A DNA stretch of 27,305 nucleotides from LB3-1 sp036401895. Lineage in GTDB: Bacteria > Chloroflexota > Chloroflexia > Chloroflexales > Kallotenuaceae. The notes under the pieces were generated by a model that did not search any database, was not told where the DNA came from, and was given only the letters and a program-made list of their open reading frames with translations. The position numbers and the translations under genes were made by a program. Location: assembly GCA_036401895.1 (NCBI GenBank), contig DASWTW010000221.1:1-27305 (forward strand), read 5' to 3'. Each line of letters opens with the position of its first letter. Positions within the stretch are counted from its first letter, which is position 1. This document shows, in pieces, positions 1 through 8,757 of this stretch.

Positions 1-1960
1 GACGCGCTGGGCCGCATCACGCGCTACGAGTACGATGCGGTCGGTAATCTGCTCGCGACAATCGATCCGCAGGGCCAGCGCACCACCGTCGCCTACGACG
101 CCGGCAACCGGCCCGTCGTGCTCACCGATCGCACGGGCGCGATCAGCCGCTACAGCTACGATTCGCTGGGACGATTGATCACACGCAGCGACGCGCGTGG
201 CACGACGACGACCGAGTACGATGCGCGCGATCGTCCGATTCGCGTTACCGATGGCCTCGGCAATCGCACCGCCACCAGCTACGACGCTGCCGGCCGCATC
301 CTGCGCCAGATCGATGCGCGCGGCTTTGCCCAAAGCTGGACTTACGACGCCGAAGGCCGGGAGCACACCGCGACCGATCGCGTGGGCGCGACGACGACGA
401 CCGAGTACGACGCGCTGGGCCGTCCGATTCGCATCATCGATGCGCTGGGCGGCGTGCAAACCATCCAGTACGACGCCGAGGGCCGCGTGATCGCCGAGAC
501 CAACGCGCTGGGCCAGACCAGACGTACCACCTACGACGCGGTTGGTAATCCGATCCGCGTGATCGATGCACGCGGCTTTGTGACTACCACCGAGTACGAC
601 GCCAACGATAACCCGGTTCGCACCATCGATGCGCTGGGCAACGTGAATCGCGTAGTTTATAACGCCGCCAACCAGCCGACGCAGGAGATCGACGCGCGCG
701 GCAACGTCCAGACCACGCAGTACGACAGTTTGGGCCGCGTGGTCGGCACGCGCGACCCGTATGGCGCGACCACGAGCACAGCTTACGATGCGCTCGATCG
801 GGTGCTGCGCAGCACCGATGCGCGTGGCGCGACCACCAGGTTTGAGTACGACGCCGAGGGCCGCGCTCTCAAAACGATCGATGCGCTCGGCAACGTGACC
901 GCGACCAGCTACGACGCCGCTGGCGCTCCCGTGATCGTCACCAATCCCAGGGGCCATCGCACCCGCACCGAGTACGATCTGCTCGGCCGTCCGATCAAAG
1001 CGATCGATGCGCTCGGCAGCGCGACCGTGACCAGCTACGACGCTGCCGGAAATATTGCCGCGATCACCGATCCGCGCGGCGCGACCACCAGATTCGAGTA
1101 CGACGCGGCGGGCCGTCAGATCACGCGCATCGACGCGCTGGGCCATGCCTGGCGCACCGAGTACGATCTGCTGGGTCGTGCCGTTCGCAGCATCGATCCG
1201 CTGGGCAACGCAACCACCACCGCCTACGATGCGATCGGTAATACCACCCGCGTTGTCAGCCCCGGCGGCCAGACCCAGAGGCGAGTCTACGACGCGGCCA
1301 ATAATCTGATCGCGCAGGCCGACGCGCGCGGCTTTGTGACGACGATCGAGTACGATGCGCTGAATCGCCCGATCGCGACCAAAGATCCTCGTGGCATCAC
1401 GACGCGCCAGCAGTACGACGCGGCCGGGAATATGATCGCTGCGATCGACGGCAAGGGCCAGACCACGCGCATGACCTACGATCAGGTTGATCGGCTGCGC
1501 AGCGTCGTCGATCCGCTGGGCCAGACGATCCAGATGCGCTACGATCCTGCGGGCTCGCCGATCGAAGTGCTCGACGGTAACGGCCATCGCACCCGCACCG
1601 AGTACGATCTGCTCGGTCGCGAGACGGCGCGCATCGATGCGCTGGGCAATCGCACCGTTACCAGCTACGACGCGACGGATAATCCGATCGTCGAGCAGCG
1701 GCCCAACGGCGCGCGCATCACCACCGAGTACGACGCGCTGAATCGCCCGGTCACGGTCAAGCTGTCCAGCGGCGAGACCCAGACCACAGGCTACGATCGC
1801 GGCGGCAAGGTGATCGCCCGCAGCGCCGCCGACGGCCAGCAGACGATCGCCTACGATTTGCTGGGACGGCCCGTGCGCTCCACCAATAGCGCCGGCCAGA
1901 CCGTGAGCTGGCAGTACGATGCAGCCGGTCGCCCACGGCCACGATCTATCCCGATGGACG
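1..1960 (+). repeat. 63-bp tandem coding repeat (YD repeat array)
   Basis: Tandem imperfect copies of about 63 bp recur through the whole stretch, with near-constant words such as GAGTACGA and ATCGATGCGCTGGGC. They encode the YD repeats of the RHS shell. The repeats are degenerate at third positions but close enough that recombination or assembly collapse is possible. Confidence 0.75.
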
Positions 1961-1968
1961 CTCCGTGA
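1..1968 (+). CDS. RHS/YD-repeat protein, 5'-truncated upstream part
   Basis: The frame is open from base 1, so the N-terminus lies outside the window and the internal ATG at 118 is probably not the true start. The protein is an almost unbroken series of about 31 YD repeats with a 21-residue (63-bp) period, of the form YDALGRPIRxIDALGN. This is the classic RHS/WapA shell repeat, which in known structures folds into a beta-cage enclosing a C-terminal cargo. The frame ends at a TGA at 1966-1968, just after residues that no longer fit the repeat (GRPRPRSIP). The YD pattern resumes at once in the frame two bases further on, so this is the front part of a single RHS polypeptide continued at 1965-4352. 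It is probably surface-exposed or exported, but no signal peptide is visible because the start is missing. Confidence 0.85.
   Translation, partial: DALGRITRYEYDAVGNLLATIDPQGQRTTVAYDAGNRPVVLTDRTGAISRYSYDSLGRLITRSDARGTTTTEYDARDRPIRVTDGLGNRTATSYDAAGRILRQIDARGFAQSWTYDAEGREHTATDRVGATTTTEYDALGRPIRIIDALGGVQTIQYDAEGRVIAETNALGQTRRTTYDAVGNPIRVIDARGFVTTTEYDANDNPVRTIDALGNVNRVVYNAANQPTQEIDARGNVQTTQYDSLGRVVGTRDPYGATTSTAYDALDRVLRSTDARGATTRFEYDAEGRALKTIDALGNVTATSYDAAGAPVIVTNPRGHRTRTEYDLLGRPIKAIDALGSATVTSYDAAGNIAAITDPRGATTRFEYDAAGRQITRIDALGHAWRTEYDLLGRAVRSIDPLGNATTTAYDAIGNTTRVVSPGGQTQRRVYDAANNLIAQADARGFVTTIEYDALNRPIATKDPRGITTRQQYDAAGNMIAAIDGKGQTTRMTYDQVDRLRSVVDPLGQTIQMRYDPAGSPIEVLDGNGHRTRTEYDLLGRETARIDALGNRTVTSYDATDNPIVEQRPNGARITTEYDALNRPVTVKLSSGETQTTGYDRGGKVIARSAADGQQTIAYDLLGRPVRSTNSAGQTVSWQYDAAGRPRPRSIPMDAP
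1930..1935 (+). other. Apparent one-base deletion (frameshift) in RHS gene
   Basis: Upstream of about 1932 the RHS repeat is read in frame 1, and downstream in frame 3. One extra base in the CGCCCACGG stretch would restore GRLTATIYPDGRSVTTSYD-like repeat sequence. The shift falls next to a CCC run. The downstream frame has a GTG at 1965 that overlaps the upstream TGA as GTGA, so re-initiation is formally possible. A sequencing error, a real inactivating mutation and two coupled cistrons cannot be told apart from the sequence. Confidence 0.7.
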
Positions 1969-4352
1969 CGACAAGCTACGACGCCAACAGCTGGCCGGTC
2001 AGGCTCGTGGATCGGCTGGGCAATCCGATCGAGCTGGCCTACGACGCCGACGGCCGGCTGCTGGATCTCAAGTATCCGGCCTCGGCGCAGCGCTGGGCCT
2101 ACGATAGCACGGGCGAGCTGACGGCGGTGCTCAACGAGGGCAACAACGGCGCGTTTGCAGCCTACGAGTACACGCTTGACGTTAACGACAATCGGGTGCA
2201 GGAGCGCGTCTCGGCGGGGACGCTGGGCGGCCTGATCACGCTTGAGGAGACCGCCTACACCTACGACGCCGTCGATCGCCTGGTGCGCAGCCAGCGCTCC
2301 GGCCCGACGACCACCGCGCTCGATCAGCGCTACACCTACGACGCGGCCGGCAATCGCACGGCCGTCACTGCGACCGAGGCGGGCGTGAGCTGGACTCAAC
2401 AGCTGCGCTACGATGCCGCCGATCGGCTGCTCGCGCTGACCGACTCGCGGAGCGGCACGACAACCTTGAGCTACGATCCGGCCGGCCAGCGGCTCAGCGC
2501 CAGCAGCAGCCAGGGCCAGCAGCGCTACACCTACGACGCTCTGGGTCGCCTGAGCAAGGTGGCGCTGCTCGACGCCGCCGGCAACACGACAGGCACACAG
2601 ACGGCGCTCTATGACGCGCTGAATCGCCGGATCGTGGTTGAAGATCGCGCAGCCGACGGCGCGCTGCTCGGCAGTGAGCGCACGCTCTACGACGGCGACG
2701 AGTGGAATGTGCTGGGCCTGCTGAGCGGCACGGCGCAGAGCTGGCTGGTGAGTCAGCCGCAGAGCCTCGACCACCTCGTCGTCGAGTCGGGCGGCAGCGC
2801 GCGCTTCGCTCACCGCGACGGCCTCGGCAGCTACATTGCCTACAGCGACGGTCGCGGCGCTGCGCTGGGCGGCACGCCTGCGCGCTACGGCGACTGGGGC
2901 GGCGTCGAGAGCGGCGCGACGAATCTGGTGAGCGGCTATGGCTACACCGGCCATCGTCAGGATGCCAGTGGTCTGGTGTATGCCCGCAACCGCTACTATG
3001 ATTCGATCACCGCGACCTGGCTGACGCCCGATCCGTTCCCAGCGCAAGAGACCGCGCCGGGCAGCCTCAACCGCTACAGCTATGTGCGCGGCAATCCGAT
3101 CACGCGCACCGATCCGCTCGGCCTCTTCGACAGCGATCTCGAAGACGATTGGGGCAGCGCCGGCAGCGTAGAAACGATGAGCGCGGCGAGCGCCGGTGAT
3201 GCGCCGGATACGGAGATTACCTCCGCCGCCGCCCACGCCGAGCAGCAGCACAGCAGCGCGGTCGTTCACGGGACCAGCGGCGCGCGCTGTGCCTCGCGGT
3301 GCGGCACGACCTACACCGTCAAGCGCGGCGATAGCCTGAGCCGGATCGCGGCACGCTTCCATGTGCCCTGGAAATGGATCGCCAACGCCAATCGCGGCAC
3401 GATCGGCGCGAATCGGCAGGTGCGCTCCGGCCAACAGTTGAAGATTCCCTGTGACGATACGCGAGGCGGCAGCGCCGGGCACTATGCTGCTGGCGGCGAT
3501 CCGGTAGCTACCACGAGTGCTGCCGGGTGGCGCAGATCCAAAGCTTCGTCGTATGGGCCTGGCTTATGGGGCAATCCCACCGGTTGTGGCCAGACGCTCA
3601 CCCGTGGCCTGGTAGGCGTTGCGCATAAATCGATGCGCTGTGGGACACGACTCCAGTTCAAGGGAAAGAATGGCGTGATCGTGACGGCAAAAGTCGTCGA
3701 TCGCGGGCCATACGCTGGTGATCGAGAGTTCGATCTGACCGAGGCGACGGTACGCAAGATGGGCTATGCCTCGGCTATCGCGTTTGGTGTGCGTACGGTC
3801 TCGTGGCGGCGTGTCTCCTCCGGCAGCGCCAGCGCTACTGCCTACGCGGCCAGTGGTGGCACCGGCGGGGCGGAGGCTCCTTCGGGCGGAAGCGGCGGCA
3901 GCAGCGGCAGCAGCGGTGGCACCAAGCGCTACGCACTGCCTCTGCCCAAGGGCGCCCTGTCGCGCAGCGCTTACAACAGTAAGCACCATGACTATCCAGC
4001 CGTCGATCTTCCCGTCAAGACCGGCACTCGTGTCTACGTCATGCGTGGCGGCACGGCGACCCGCTTTCAAGAGCCCGGAGGATGTGGTAACGGCTACCAG
4101 GTCACTGCTGGCGACGGCGGCACCTATGTTTACTGCCATCTCAGCAAATTCTCGGCGTCGAACGGCTCCGTCAAGACTGGTCAGCTGCTGGGCTACTCCG
4201 GCAACACCGGCGCCTCGTCCGGCCCGCATCTTCATGTTCAGATCAAGTACCGTGGTGTTAAGCGCTGCCCGCAGCGCTTGCTCCTGGCGATCTATGACGG
4301 CAAGAAAGCACCGTCGCTGTCGCGCTTACCAACCAGCGGTTGCTCCTACTAA
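1965..4352 (+). CDS. RHS core protein with LysM, RlpA-like and M23 peptidase C-terminal tip
   Basis: Residues 1-380 continue the YD repeats into the RHS-associated core (GYTGHRQDASGLVYARNRYYD, then TPDP and NRYSYVRGNP). The core ends in DPLGL at residues 383-387, where RHS proteins usually switch to a variable tip. The tip (388-795) holds three modules. A LysM peptidoglycan-binding domain lies at about 449-495 (TYTVKRGDSLSRIA). An RlpA-like double-psi beta-barrel at about 527-618 (ASSYGPG, VDRGPYAG) has the conserved Asp579. After a Gly/Ser linker comes an M23 metallopeptidase at about 655-795, with H674/H675, D681, H725 (YCHLS) and the H755-L-H757 pair. The first zinc-ligand spacing differs from the common HxxxD. 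The tip would bind and cut peptidoglycan. The GTG start at 1965 overlaps the TGA of the preceding frame. The native reading is probably one protein joined to it. The next gene is 33 bp away. Confidence 0.85.
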   Translation: MTTSYDANSWPVRLVDRLGNPIELAYDADGRLLDLKYPASAQRWAYDSTGELTAVLNEGNNGAFAAYEYTLDVNDNRVQERVSAGTLGGLITLEETAYTYDAVDRLVRSQRSGPTTTALDQRYTYDAAGNRTAVTATEAGVSWTQQLRYDAADRLLALTDSRSGTTTLSYDPAGQRLSASSSQGQQRYTYDALGRLSKVALLDAAGNTTGTQTALYDALNRRIVVEDRAADGALLGSERTLYDGDEWNVLGLLSGTAQSWLVSQPQSLDHLVVESGGSARFAHRDGLGSYIAYSDGRGAALGGTPARYGDWGGVESGATNLVSGYGYTGHRQDASGLVYARNRYYDSITATWLTPDPFPAQETAPGSLNRYSYVRGNPITRTDPLGLFDSDLEDDWGSAGSVETMSAASAGDAPDTEITSAAAHAEQQHSSAVVHGTSGARCASRCGTTYTVKRGDSLSRIAARFHVPWKWIANANRGTIGANRQVRSGQQLKIPCDDTRGGSAGHYAAGGDPVATTSAAGWRRSKASSYGPGLWGNPTGCGQTLTRGLVGVAHKSMRCGTRLQFKGKNGVIVTAKVVDRGPYAGDREFDLTEATVRKMGYASAIAFGVRTVSWRRVSSGSASATAYAASGGTGGAEAPSGGSGGSSGSSGGTKRYALPLPKGALSRSAYNSKHHDYPAVDLPVKTGTRVYVMRGGTATRFQEPGGCGNGYQVTAGDGGTYVYCHLSKFSASNGSVKTGQLLGYSGNTGASSGPHLHVQIKYRGVKRCPQRLLLAIYDGKKAPSLSRLPTSGCSY

Positions 4353-4385
4353 TCGCATATGGCTCGGAACTTCAAAGGAACTCCC

Positions 4386-5885
4386 ATGCGTCGACTCATC
4401 CCGTTCATCCTGCCGCTGCTCGCCGTCGCCACGGCGGGCGCGGCAACTCCGCCGCGCGGCCCGCTCCACCATAAAAGCAGCGCTGGCCTCAAGCCCGTTT
4501 ATCTCGCGCCCAACTCGTCGGCTCGGCTCCAGGCAAATACCAGCAGCGGCGTGCTCGATCCCTACGCCGTGCTGCCGCTCACGGCGTCGGCCCTGGCCTC
4601 GGCAGCACAGGCCGGCTGGTCGGCGATCGGCACCGACTCGCAGCTCGTCAAGCTGGGCTGGAGCGAAGGGCTGACTGTCACCCAGACGCTGCCGGCGCTC
4701 AGTAGCCCGTCGGCGCTCGCGATCGGCGATCTCAACGGCGATACACGGCCGGATCTCGCGGCGCTTCAGCGGCCCGCCAATCGGCTGGCGGTGGCGAGCG
4801 GCGCGGCCGATGGCTCGCTGCTGGCGCCTGTGCAGCGCGCGCTGGCCGCCGATACCGAGGCGCTGCTGGCCGCCGATCTCAACGCTGACTGTTTGACCGA
4901 CGCCGCCTACACGGCGCTGGATAACACCGTCGACGTGCTGCCGCAGCTTGGCGATCGCACGCTGGGCGCGGCCAAAAGCGCGCTCTTCACCAACGGCGGC
5001 GCAACCGATCTCGCGGCCGGCGATTTTAACCACGACGGCCAGCTCGATCTCGCGGCGCTGCGTGGCACCGGCAATCCCGCCAATCACATCGGCCTGTACA
5101 CCTTCGCCGCCGACACGCTGATCTCCACCGGCCAGCGACGCGCCAACGACGGCGGCTTTGCCGCGCACGCCGTCGCCGGCGGCGATGTGACCGGCGATGG
5201 ACGCGCGGATCTGGTTGTCGGCGCGGGCGGCAACCATCCCGACGCGTATATCAATATTTTTGCGCAGCAGCCGGATGGCCTGCTGGCTACGACGCCTGTC
5301 ACGCTGACCGCCTGGCACATTCCCGAGTCGATCGCGGTCGCCGATCTCAACCACGACGGCTATAACGATGTCGTGGCGCTGCACAGCGGCTGGCTGGCGC
5401 TCACGCTCTATCGTGGCCAGGCTGACGGCACGCTTGCGCCCTACGAGGAATATCCGCTGCCCTACAGCGCCGCCTATCGCCCCGAAACGCTCGCGCTGGC
5501 CGATCTCAACGGCGACGGCGGCCTGGATGTGCTGATCGCCGACGGCAGCCGGGGCGCGACCTATCTGCTCAACAGCGCGGGCGCTCCCAGCGCGACGATC
5601 GACGGCCCTGCGCCCTGCTCCCGCATCGTGGGCCGCACGCTGACGCTCAGCGGCACGCTCCGCAACGGCGATGCTGTCGAGATCAGCCTGGACGGCGGCG
5701 CGACCTGGAACGCCGCGACGGTGTCGGGCGCGACCTGGGAGTACACGGCGGAGCTCAGCGATCGGGCGATCTACAAGCGCGTGATGGCGCGGGCGCTCAG
5801 CGGCGATCGGGTGCAGGCGCCGGTTGCCGAGCAATACCTCAAGATCTACAATTACCAGACGTTTGTTCCCGCGACTCAGAAGTAG
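4386..5885 (+). CDS. Secreted FG-GAP/VCBS beta-propeller protein
   Basis: A signal peptide (MRRLIPFILPLLAVATAGA) is followed by six or so FG-GAP/VCBS repeats. Their calcium-binding-like cores read DLNGDTRPDL, DFNHDGQLDL, DVTGDGRADL, DLNHDGYNDV and DLNGDGGLDV, the pattern of an integrin-alpha-type beta-propeller. The last ~100 residues form an Ig-like beta domain (VEISLDGGATW). The ATG at 4386 was chosen over the in-frame ATG at 4359 because AAAGGA lies six bases upstream and the signal peptide then starts cleanly, giving 499 residues. It follows the RHS gene by 33 bp and precedes the next secreted protein by 17 bp, so the three are probably one operon. A role in adhesion or binding on the cell surface is likely, but the ligand is unknown. 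It does not resemble a known immunity protein for the RHS tip. Confidence 0.85.
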   Translation: MRRLIPFILPLLAVATAGAATPPRGPLHHKSSAGLKPVYLAPNSSARLQANTSSGVLDPYAVLPLTASALASAAQAGWSAIGTDSQLVKLGWSEGLTVTQTLPALSSPSALAIGDLNGDTRPDLAALQRPANRLAVASGAADGSLLAPVQRALAADTEALLAADLNADCLTDAAYTALDNTVDVLPQLGDRTLGAAKSALFTNGGATDLAAGDFNHDGQLDLAALRGTGNPANHIGLYTFAADTLISTGQRRANDGGFAAHAVAGGDVTGDGRADLVVGAGGNHPDAYINIFAQQPDGLLATTPVTLTAWHIPESIAVADLNHDGYNDVVALHSGWLALTLYRGQADGTLAPYEEYPLPYSAAYRPETLALADLNGDGGLDVLIADGSRGATYLLNSAGAPSATIDGPAPCSRIVGRTLTLSGTLRNGDAVEISLDGGATWNAATVSGATWEYTAELSDRAIYKRVMARALSGDRVQAPVAEQYLKIYNYQTFVPATQK

Positions 5886-5902
5886 CCACGAAAGGATGTC
5901 GT

Positions 5903-7012
5903 ATGTTTCGCCGTTTCTGGCTGCCGCTGGCCGGCGCGCTTGTCGTAATGTTGGCGGTGCTGGCTCCGGCCCGCGCTGCCGAGCAGCGCGTCTTTTACAC
6001 CGGCCTGCGCTCCTGCTATATCACCGGCAGCCCGATCCCGAACTTCACGCTTACCGCCGAGGTCGCGACGACCGACGACTATCGTCTGACGCATACCGTG
6101 GAGCAGAGCGGCCGTCTGCCGGGCGCGCCTGAGACCGTCTACGAGGGGCCGATCGCCGTTGGCTCGCCGCGCACGGTGACGATCACCGGCGGCAGCGCGA
6201 CGGTGCCCGGCAGCTACACGCTCACCGGACGGCTGTATCTGGTCAGCAGCGGCGTGCTGGTTGCGCAGGTCCGGGCGTCCGTGCTGATCGCCGATCCCTG
6301 CCCGGCGCCTACGCCGACCAATCCCTACCCCGCGCCGTCCGACGAGGCCGCGCCCGCCGATGTGCTCTGGTCGCAAGCTGCCACGCCCTCGCGCGGCGCG
6401 GTGGCGGGCTCGCTGCTGACGATCAAGGTGCGAGCGTATAATGTGGGTCGCGGCTCAGGCCGCAGCGATGCGATCCTCGCGTACGATCCTGAGGTGCTAA
6501 CGCTGCTGGACGCTCAGCCGCAGCGACCCGGCGATTGGATTCGCGCCCGTGACGATCGACGCGGCACGCTCACGATCTCGGTCGGCGAGCTGCGGCCACG
6601 GGATTTTGCGCTTGTGCCGGTGCGCTTTCTGGTCGCCGGGACCGCGCCGGATACAACCCTGCGGCTGGCTCGCGACGACGGCCGCGATCTCGGCAATCCG
6701 CTGTTTCTGGCGATCGGCGTGCAGCTCGACGGGCCGCTTGTGCTGACAGCTGAGCGCGGCGCGACGCTTCGGCTGGCTGGACGCGGCTTCAAGCCCGGCG
6801 AGACGCTTTCGATCTGGGGCAATCGCGGCGATGGCACGACGGTTGCGCTGGGCGGCGGCTATGCGGGCGACGATCGCGACGGCACGCTGGCGTTGAGTCT
6901 ACCTGCTCCGGCGTCCGGCATCACGTCGATCGTGGTGCATGGCCGGATCAGCGGTGTGACCGGACTGCTGGATCTAGCCGCTTCCAATCGATCGCGGGTG
7001 CCTCGCCGCTGA
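5903..7012 (+). CDS. Secreted protein with cohesin-like domain
   Basis: The start at 5903 has AAAGGA six bases upstream and a strong signal peptide (LPLAGALVVMLAVLAPARA). Residues ~25-135 form an uncharacterised beta-rich domain. After a Pro-rich linker (PAPTPTNPYPAPS), residues ~155-260 look like a cohesin-type fold (GSLLTIKVRAYNV, LAYDPEVLTLLDA, PVRFLVAG). The final ~90 residues resemble an IPT/Ig-like module (LAGRGFKPGETLSIWG). It has no catalytic motif and no LPXTG-type anchor. It is the last gene of the RHS/FG-GAP run and is followed by a hairpin. Exported scaffold or adhesion protein is the best description. The cohesin-like reading is family-level pattern recognition, not proof of dockerin binding. 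Confidence 0.75.
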   Translation: MFRRFWLPLAGALVVMLAVLAPARAAEQRVFYTGLRSCYITGSPIPNFTLTAEVATTDDYRLTHTVEQSGRLPGAPETVYEGPIAVGSPRTVTITGGSATVPGSYTLTGRLYLVSSGVLVAQVRASVLIADPCPAPTPTNPYPAPSDEAAPADVLWSQAATPSRGAVAGSLLTIKVRAYNVGRGSGRSDAILAYDPEVLTLLDAQPQRPGDWIRARDDRRGTLTISVGELRPRDFALVPVRFLVAGTAPDTTLRLARDDGRDLGNPLFLAIGVQLDGPLVLTAERGATLRLAGRGFKPGETLSIWGNRGDGTTVALGGGYAGDDRDGTLALSLPAPASGITSIVVHGRISGVTGLLDLAASNRSRVPRR

Positions 7013-7036
7013 GGACCGGCTGCTCTCCGGCAGCGC

Positions 7037-7073
7037 CGCGCCCCGACTCGATACCGATACGAGTCGGGGCGCG
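7037..7073 (+). terminator. Strong hairpin between convergent genes
   Basis: A perfect 14-bp stem (7037-7050 with 7060-7073, core GCCCCGACTCG) encloses a 9-base loop. On the plus strand it is followed by AGTTTGTTG. It lies between the end of the secreted-protein operon and the end of the oppositely oriented MFS gene, so it probably stops transcription from one or both sides. The T-tract is weak. Confidence 0.65.
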
Positions 7074-7094
7074 AGTTTGTTGCGGCTCAATCTG

Positions 7095-8702
7095 CTAGCG
7101 GCCGCATCCCAGCGAGTGCTCTTTACAATGCGCTGCGTGGTGCTGATCCATCTCGGGCTGCTGCACCGCAACTTTGCCGTCGATCAGCCATGCCGCGCTG
7201 CCCGCGCTGAGCAGCGCCAGCACCGCGCCGAGCAGCATTACCGCCCGGAATCCGTCCACGAAGGCCAGATCGATCGCCTGCTCGATCTGCTGGCGTGAGC
7301 TGTCGTCCACGCTCTGCGGCAGCTCGATCGCCGCCAGACGGCTGCGCTGCTCCACGATCGACTGGCGCGTCTCCGGCGCAAGCTCGATCTGGTCCAGCCG
7401 CCGCTCAAGGCTCGACCCGAACCTGAGCAGCATCACGATGCCGAACAGCGCGATCGCCAGCAGCCCGGCCGTGCGCGAGACGGCGTTGTTGATCCCTGAG
7501 GCGATCCCCGAGCGGCTGGCGTCGACGGCGCTCATCACGGCGGTCGTCAGCGGCGCGACTGTGATCGTCATGCCCAGGCCCAGCACGATCACCGCCGGGA
7601 AAAAGGTTGTCCAGTAGCTGCCGCCGACGCCGGGCAGCGCATAGAGCGCGAAGCCGGCCGCCGCGATCAACGGCCCGACGATCAGCGGGCGCTTGGCTCC
7701 GTAGCGACCAACCAGACCGCCGGCCCAGCGCGAAAGCGAGAACATCAGCGCGGTGAACGGCAGCAGCGCCAGACCGGCCTGTGTGGGCGTGTAGCCCTGA
7801 ACCTGTTGCAGGTTGAAGGGAAAGAAAAAGAGCGCGCCGCCAAGTCCCGCGTAGAGCAGCAGCGTCAGCAGATTCGCGCCGCTGAACGTTCGCGACGAGA
7901 AAACGTTGAGCGGCATCATCGGCGCCGCGCTGCGCCACTCGACAAAGACAAACGCCGCCAGCGCGATCACGCCGACTCCCACGCCGCCCAGCACCAGCGG
8001 ATCGCTCAGCCCACGATTGCCGGCCTCGATCAGGCCAAAGACCAGCGCGCCCAGCCCGATCGTGACCAGCACCGCGCCGAGGTAGTCCAGCCGCGCGGCC
8101 ATGCTTTGATCCCGGCTTTCGGGCACGCGCAGCACCACGATCGCCAGCACAACAAGCGCCAGCGGCACGTTGATGAAGAAGACCCAGCGCCACGAAGCCT
8201 GCTCGACCAGCCAGCCGCCGAGCACCGGACCCAGCGCCGAGGTGATCGCGGTAAAGCCGCTCCACGTTCCGATCGCGCGGCCTCGCGCCTCGTCTTTGAA
8301 GGTTGCGCTGATGATCGCCAGGCTGCTCGGCACCAGCAGCGCCCCGCCGATGCCCTGCACCGCCCGCGCCAGGATTAGCTGTCCGACGCCGGGAGCCAGC
8401 CCGCACCAGACCGAGGCCAGCGTAAAGATCACGATGCCCAGCGCAAAGATCCGCCGCCGCCCGTAGCGATCGCCGAGCGAGCCGCCGACCAGGATCAGTG
8501 CGGCCAGAAACAGCGTGTAGCCCTCGACGACCCACTGCACATCGGCGGCGGTGGCGTTGAGCTCACGCTGTAGCACCGGCAGCGCCACGTTGACCACTGT
8601 GCCGTCGATGAACGCGATGCTGGAGCCCAGGATCGTCGCCGCCAGCACCCAGCGGCCGGTCATTTCTGCCGCTGTATCCGCCGCCTCGATTGCTTCCGCC
8701 AT
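7095..8702 (-). CDS. DHA2-type (EmrB/QacA) MFS multidrug exporter
   Basis: A 535-residue membrane protein with about 14 hydrophobic segments, typical of the DHA2 drug:proton antiporters. Motif A is GSLGDRYGRRR, between the second and third helices. The motif-C-like antiporter signature is ALGPVLGGWL in helix 5, followed by the family-typical SWRWVFFINVP. An Asp in helix 1 (FIDGTVVNVALP) is also characteristic of the family. A larger polar loop near residues 420-475 precedes the last helix. The start at 8702 has GAGG about eight bases upstream. It lies 55 bp after the metallophosphoesterase and in the same direction, so it could be read through from the ars-like operon or from its own promoter. 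The substrate cannot be told from the sequence. Confidence 0.92.
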   Translation of the reverse strand: MAEAIEAADTAAEMTGRWVLAATILGSSIAFIDGTVVNVALPVLQRELNATAADVQWVVEGYTLFLAALILVGGSLGDRYGRRRIFALGIVIFTLASVWCGLAPGVGQLILARAVQGIGGALLVPSSLAIISATFKDEARGRAIGTWSGFTAITSALGPVLGGWLVEQASWRWVFFINVPLALVVLAIVVLRVPESRDQSMAARLDYLGAVLVTIGLGALVFGLIEAGNRGLSDPLVLGGVGVGVIALAAFVFVEWRSAAPMMPLNVFSSRTFSGANLLTLLLYAGLGGALFFFPFNLQQVQGYTPTQAGLALLPFTALMFSLSRWAGGLVGRYGAKRPLIVGPLIAAAGFALYALPGVGGSYWTTFFPAVIVLGLGMTITVAPLTTAVMSAVDASRSGIASGINNAVSRTAGLLAIALFGIVMLLRFGSSLERRLDQIELAPETRQSIVEQRSRLAAIELPQSVDDSSRQQIEQAIDLAFVDGFRAVMLLGAVLALLSAGSAAWLIDGKVAVQQPEMDQHHAAHCKEHSLGCGR

Positions 8703-8757
8703 GATCGTGACCTCGCGCTAGCTGCTTTACGGGTGTATTGTACGGCCAATCTGAGCG

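Noticed and set aside
1..1960. Regularly spaced repeats resembling a CRISPR array
   Set aside because: The 63-bp periodicity is degenerate, without constant repeats and unique spacers, and it encodes the YD protein repeat in frame.
1851..3482. 543-codon open frame on the minus strand across the RHS gene
   Set aside because: It is the antisense shadow of GC-rich repetitive YD coding sequence. The product is Ala/Arg/Val-rich without a domain, and the plus-strand protein is clearly RHS.
4326..5834. 502-codon open frame on the minus strand across the FG-GAP gene
   Set aside because: Antisense shadow. Low-complexity Arg/Ala/Val sequence without motif or ribosome-binding site.
7405..8535. 376-codon frame overlapping the MFS gene on the same strand
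   Set aside because: It is a shifted frame of the transporter gene. Arg/Ala-rich product with no membrane helices.
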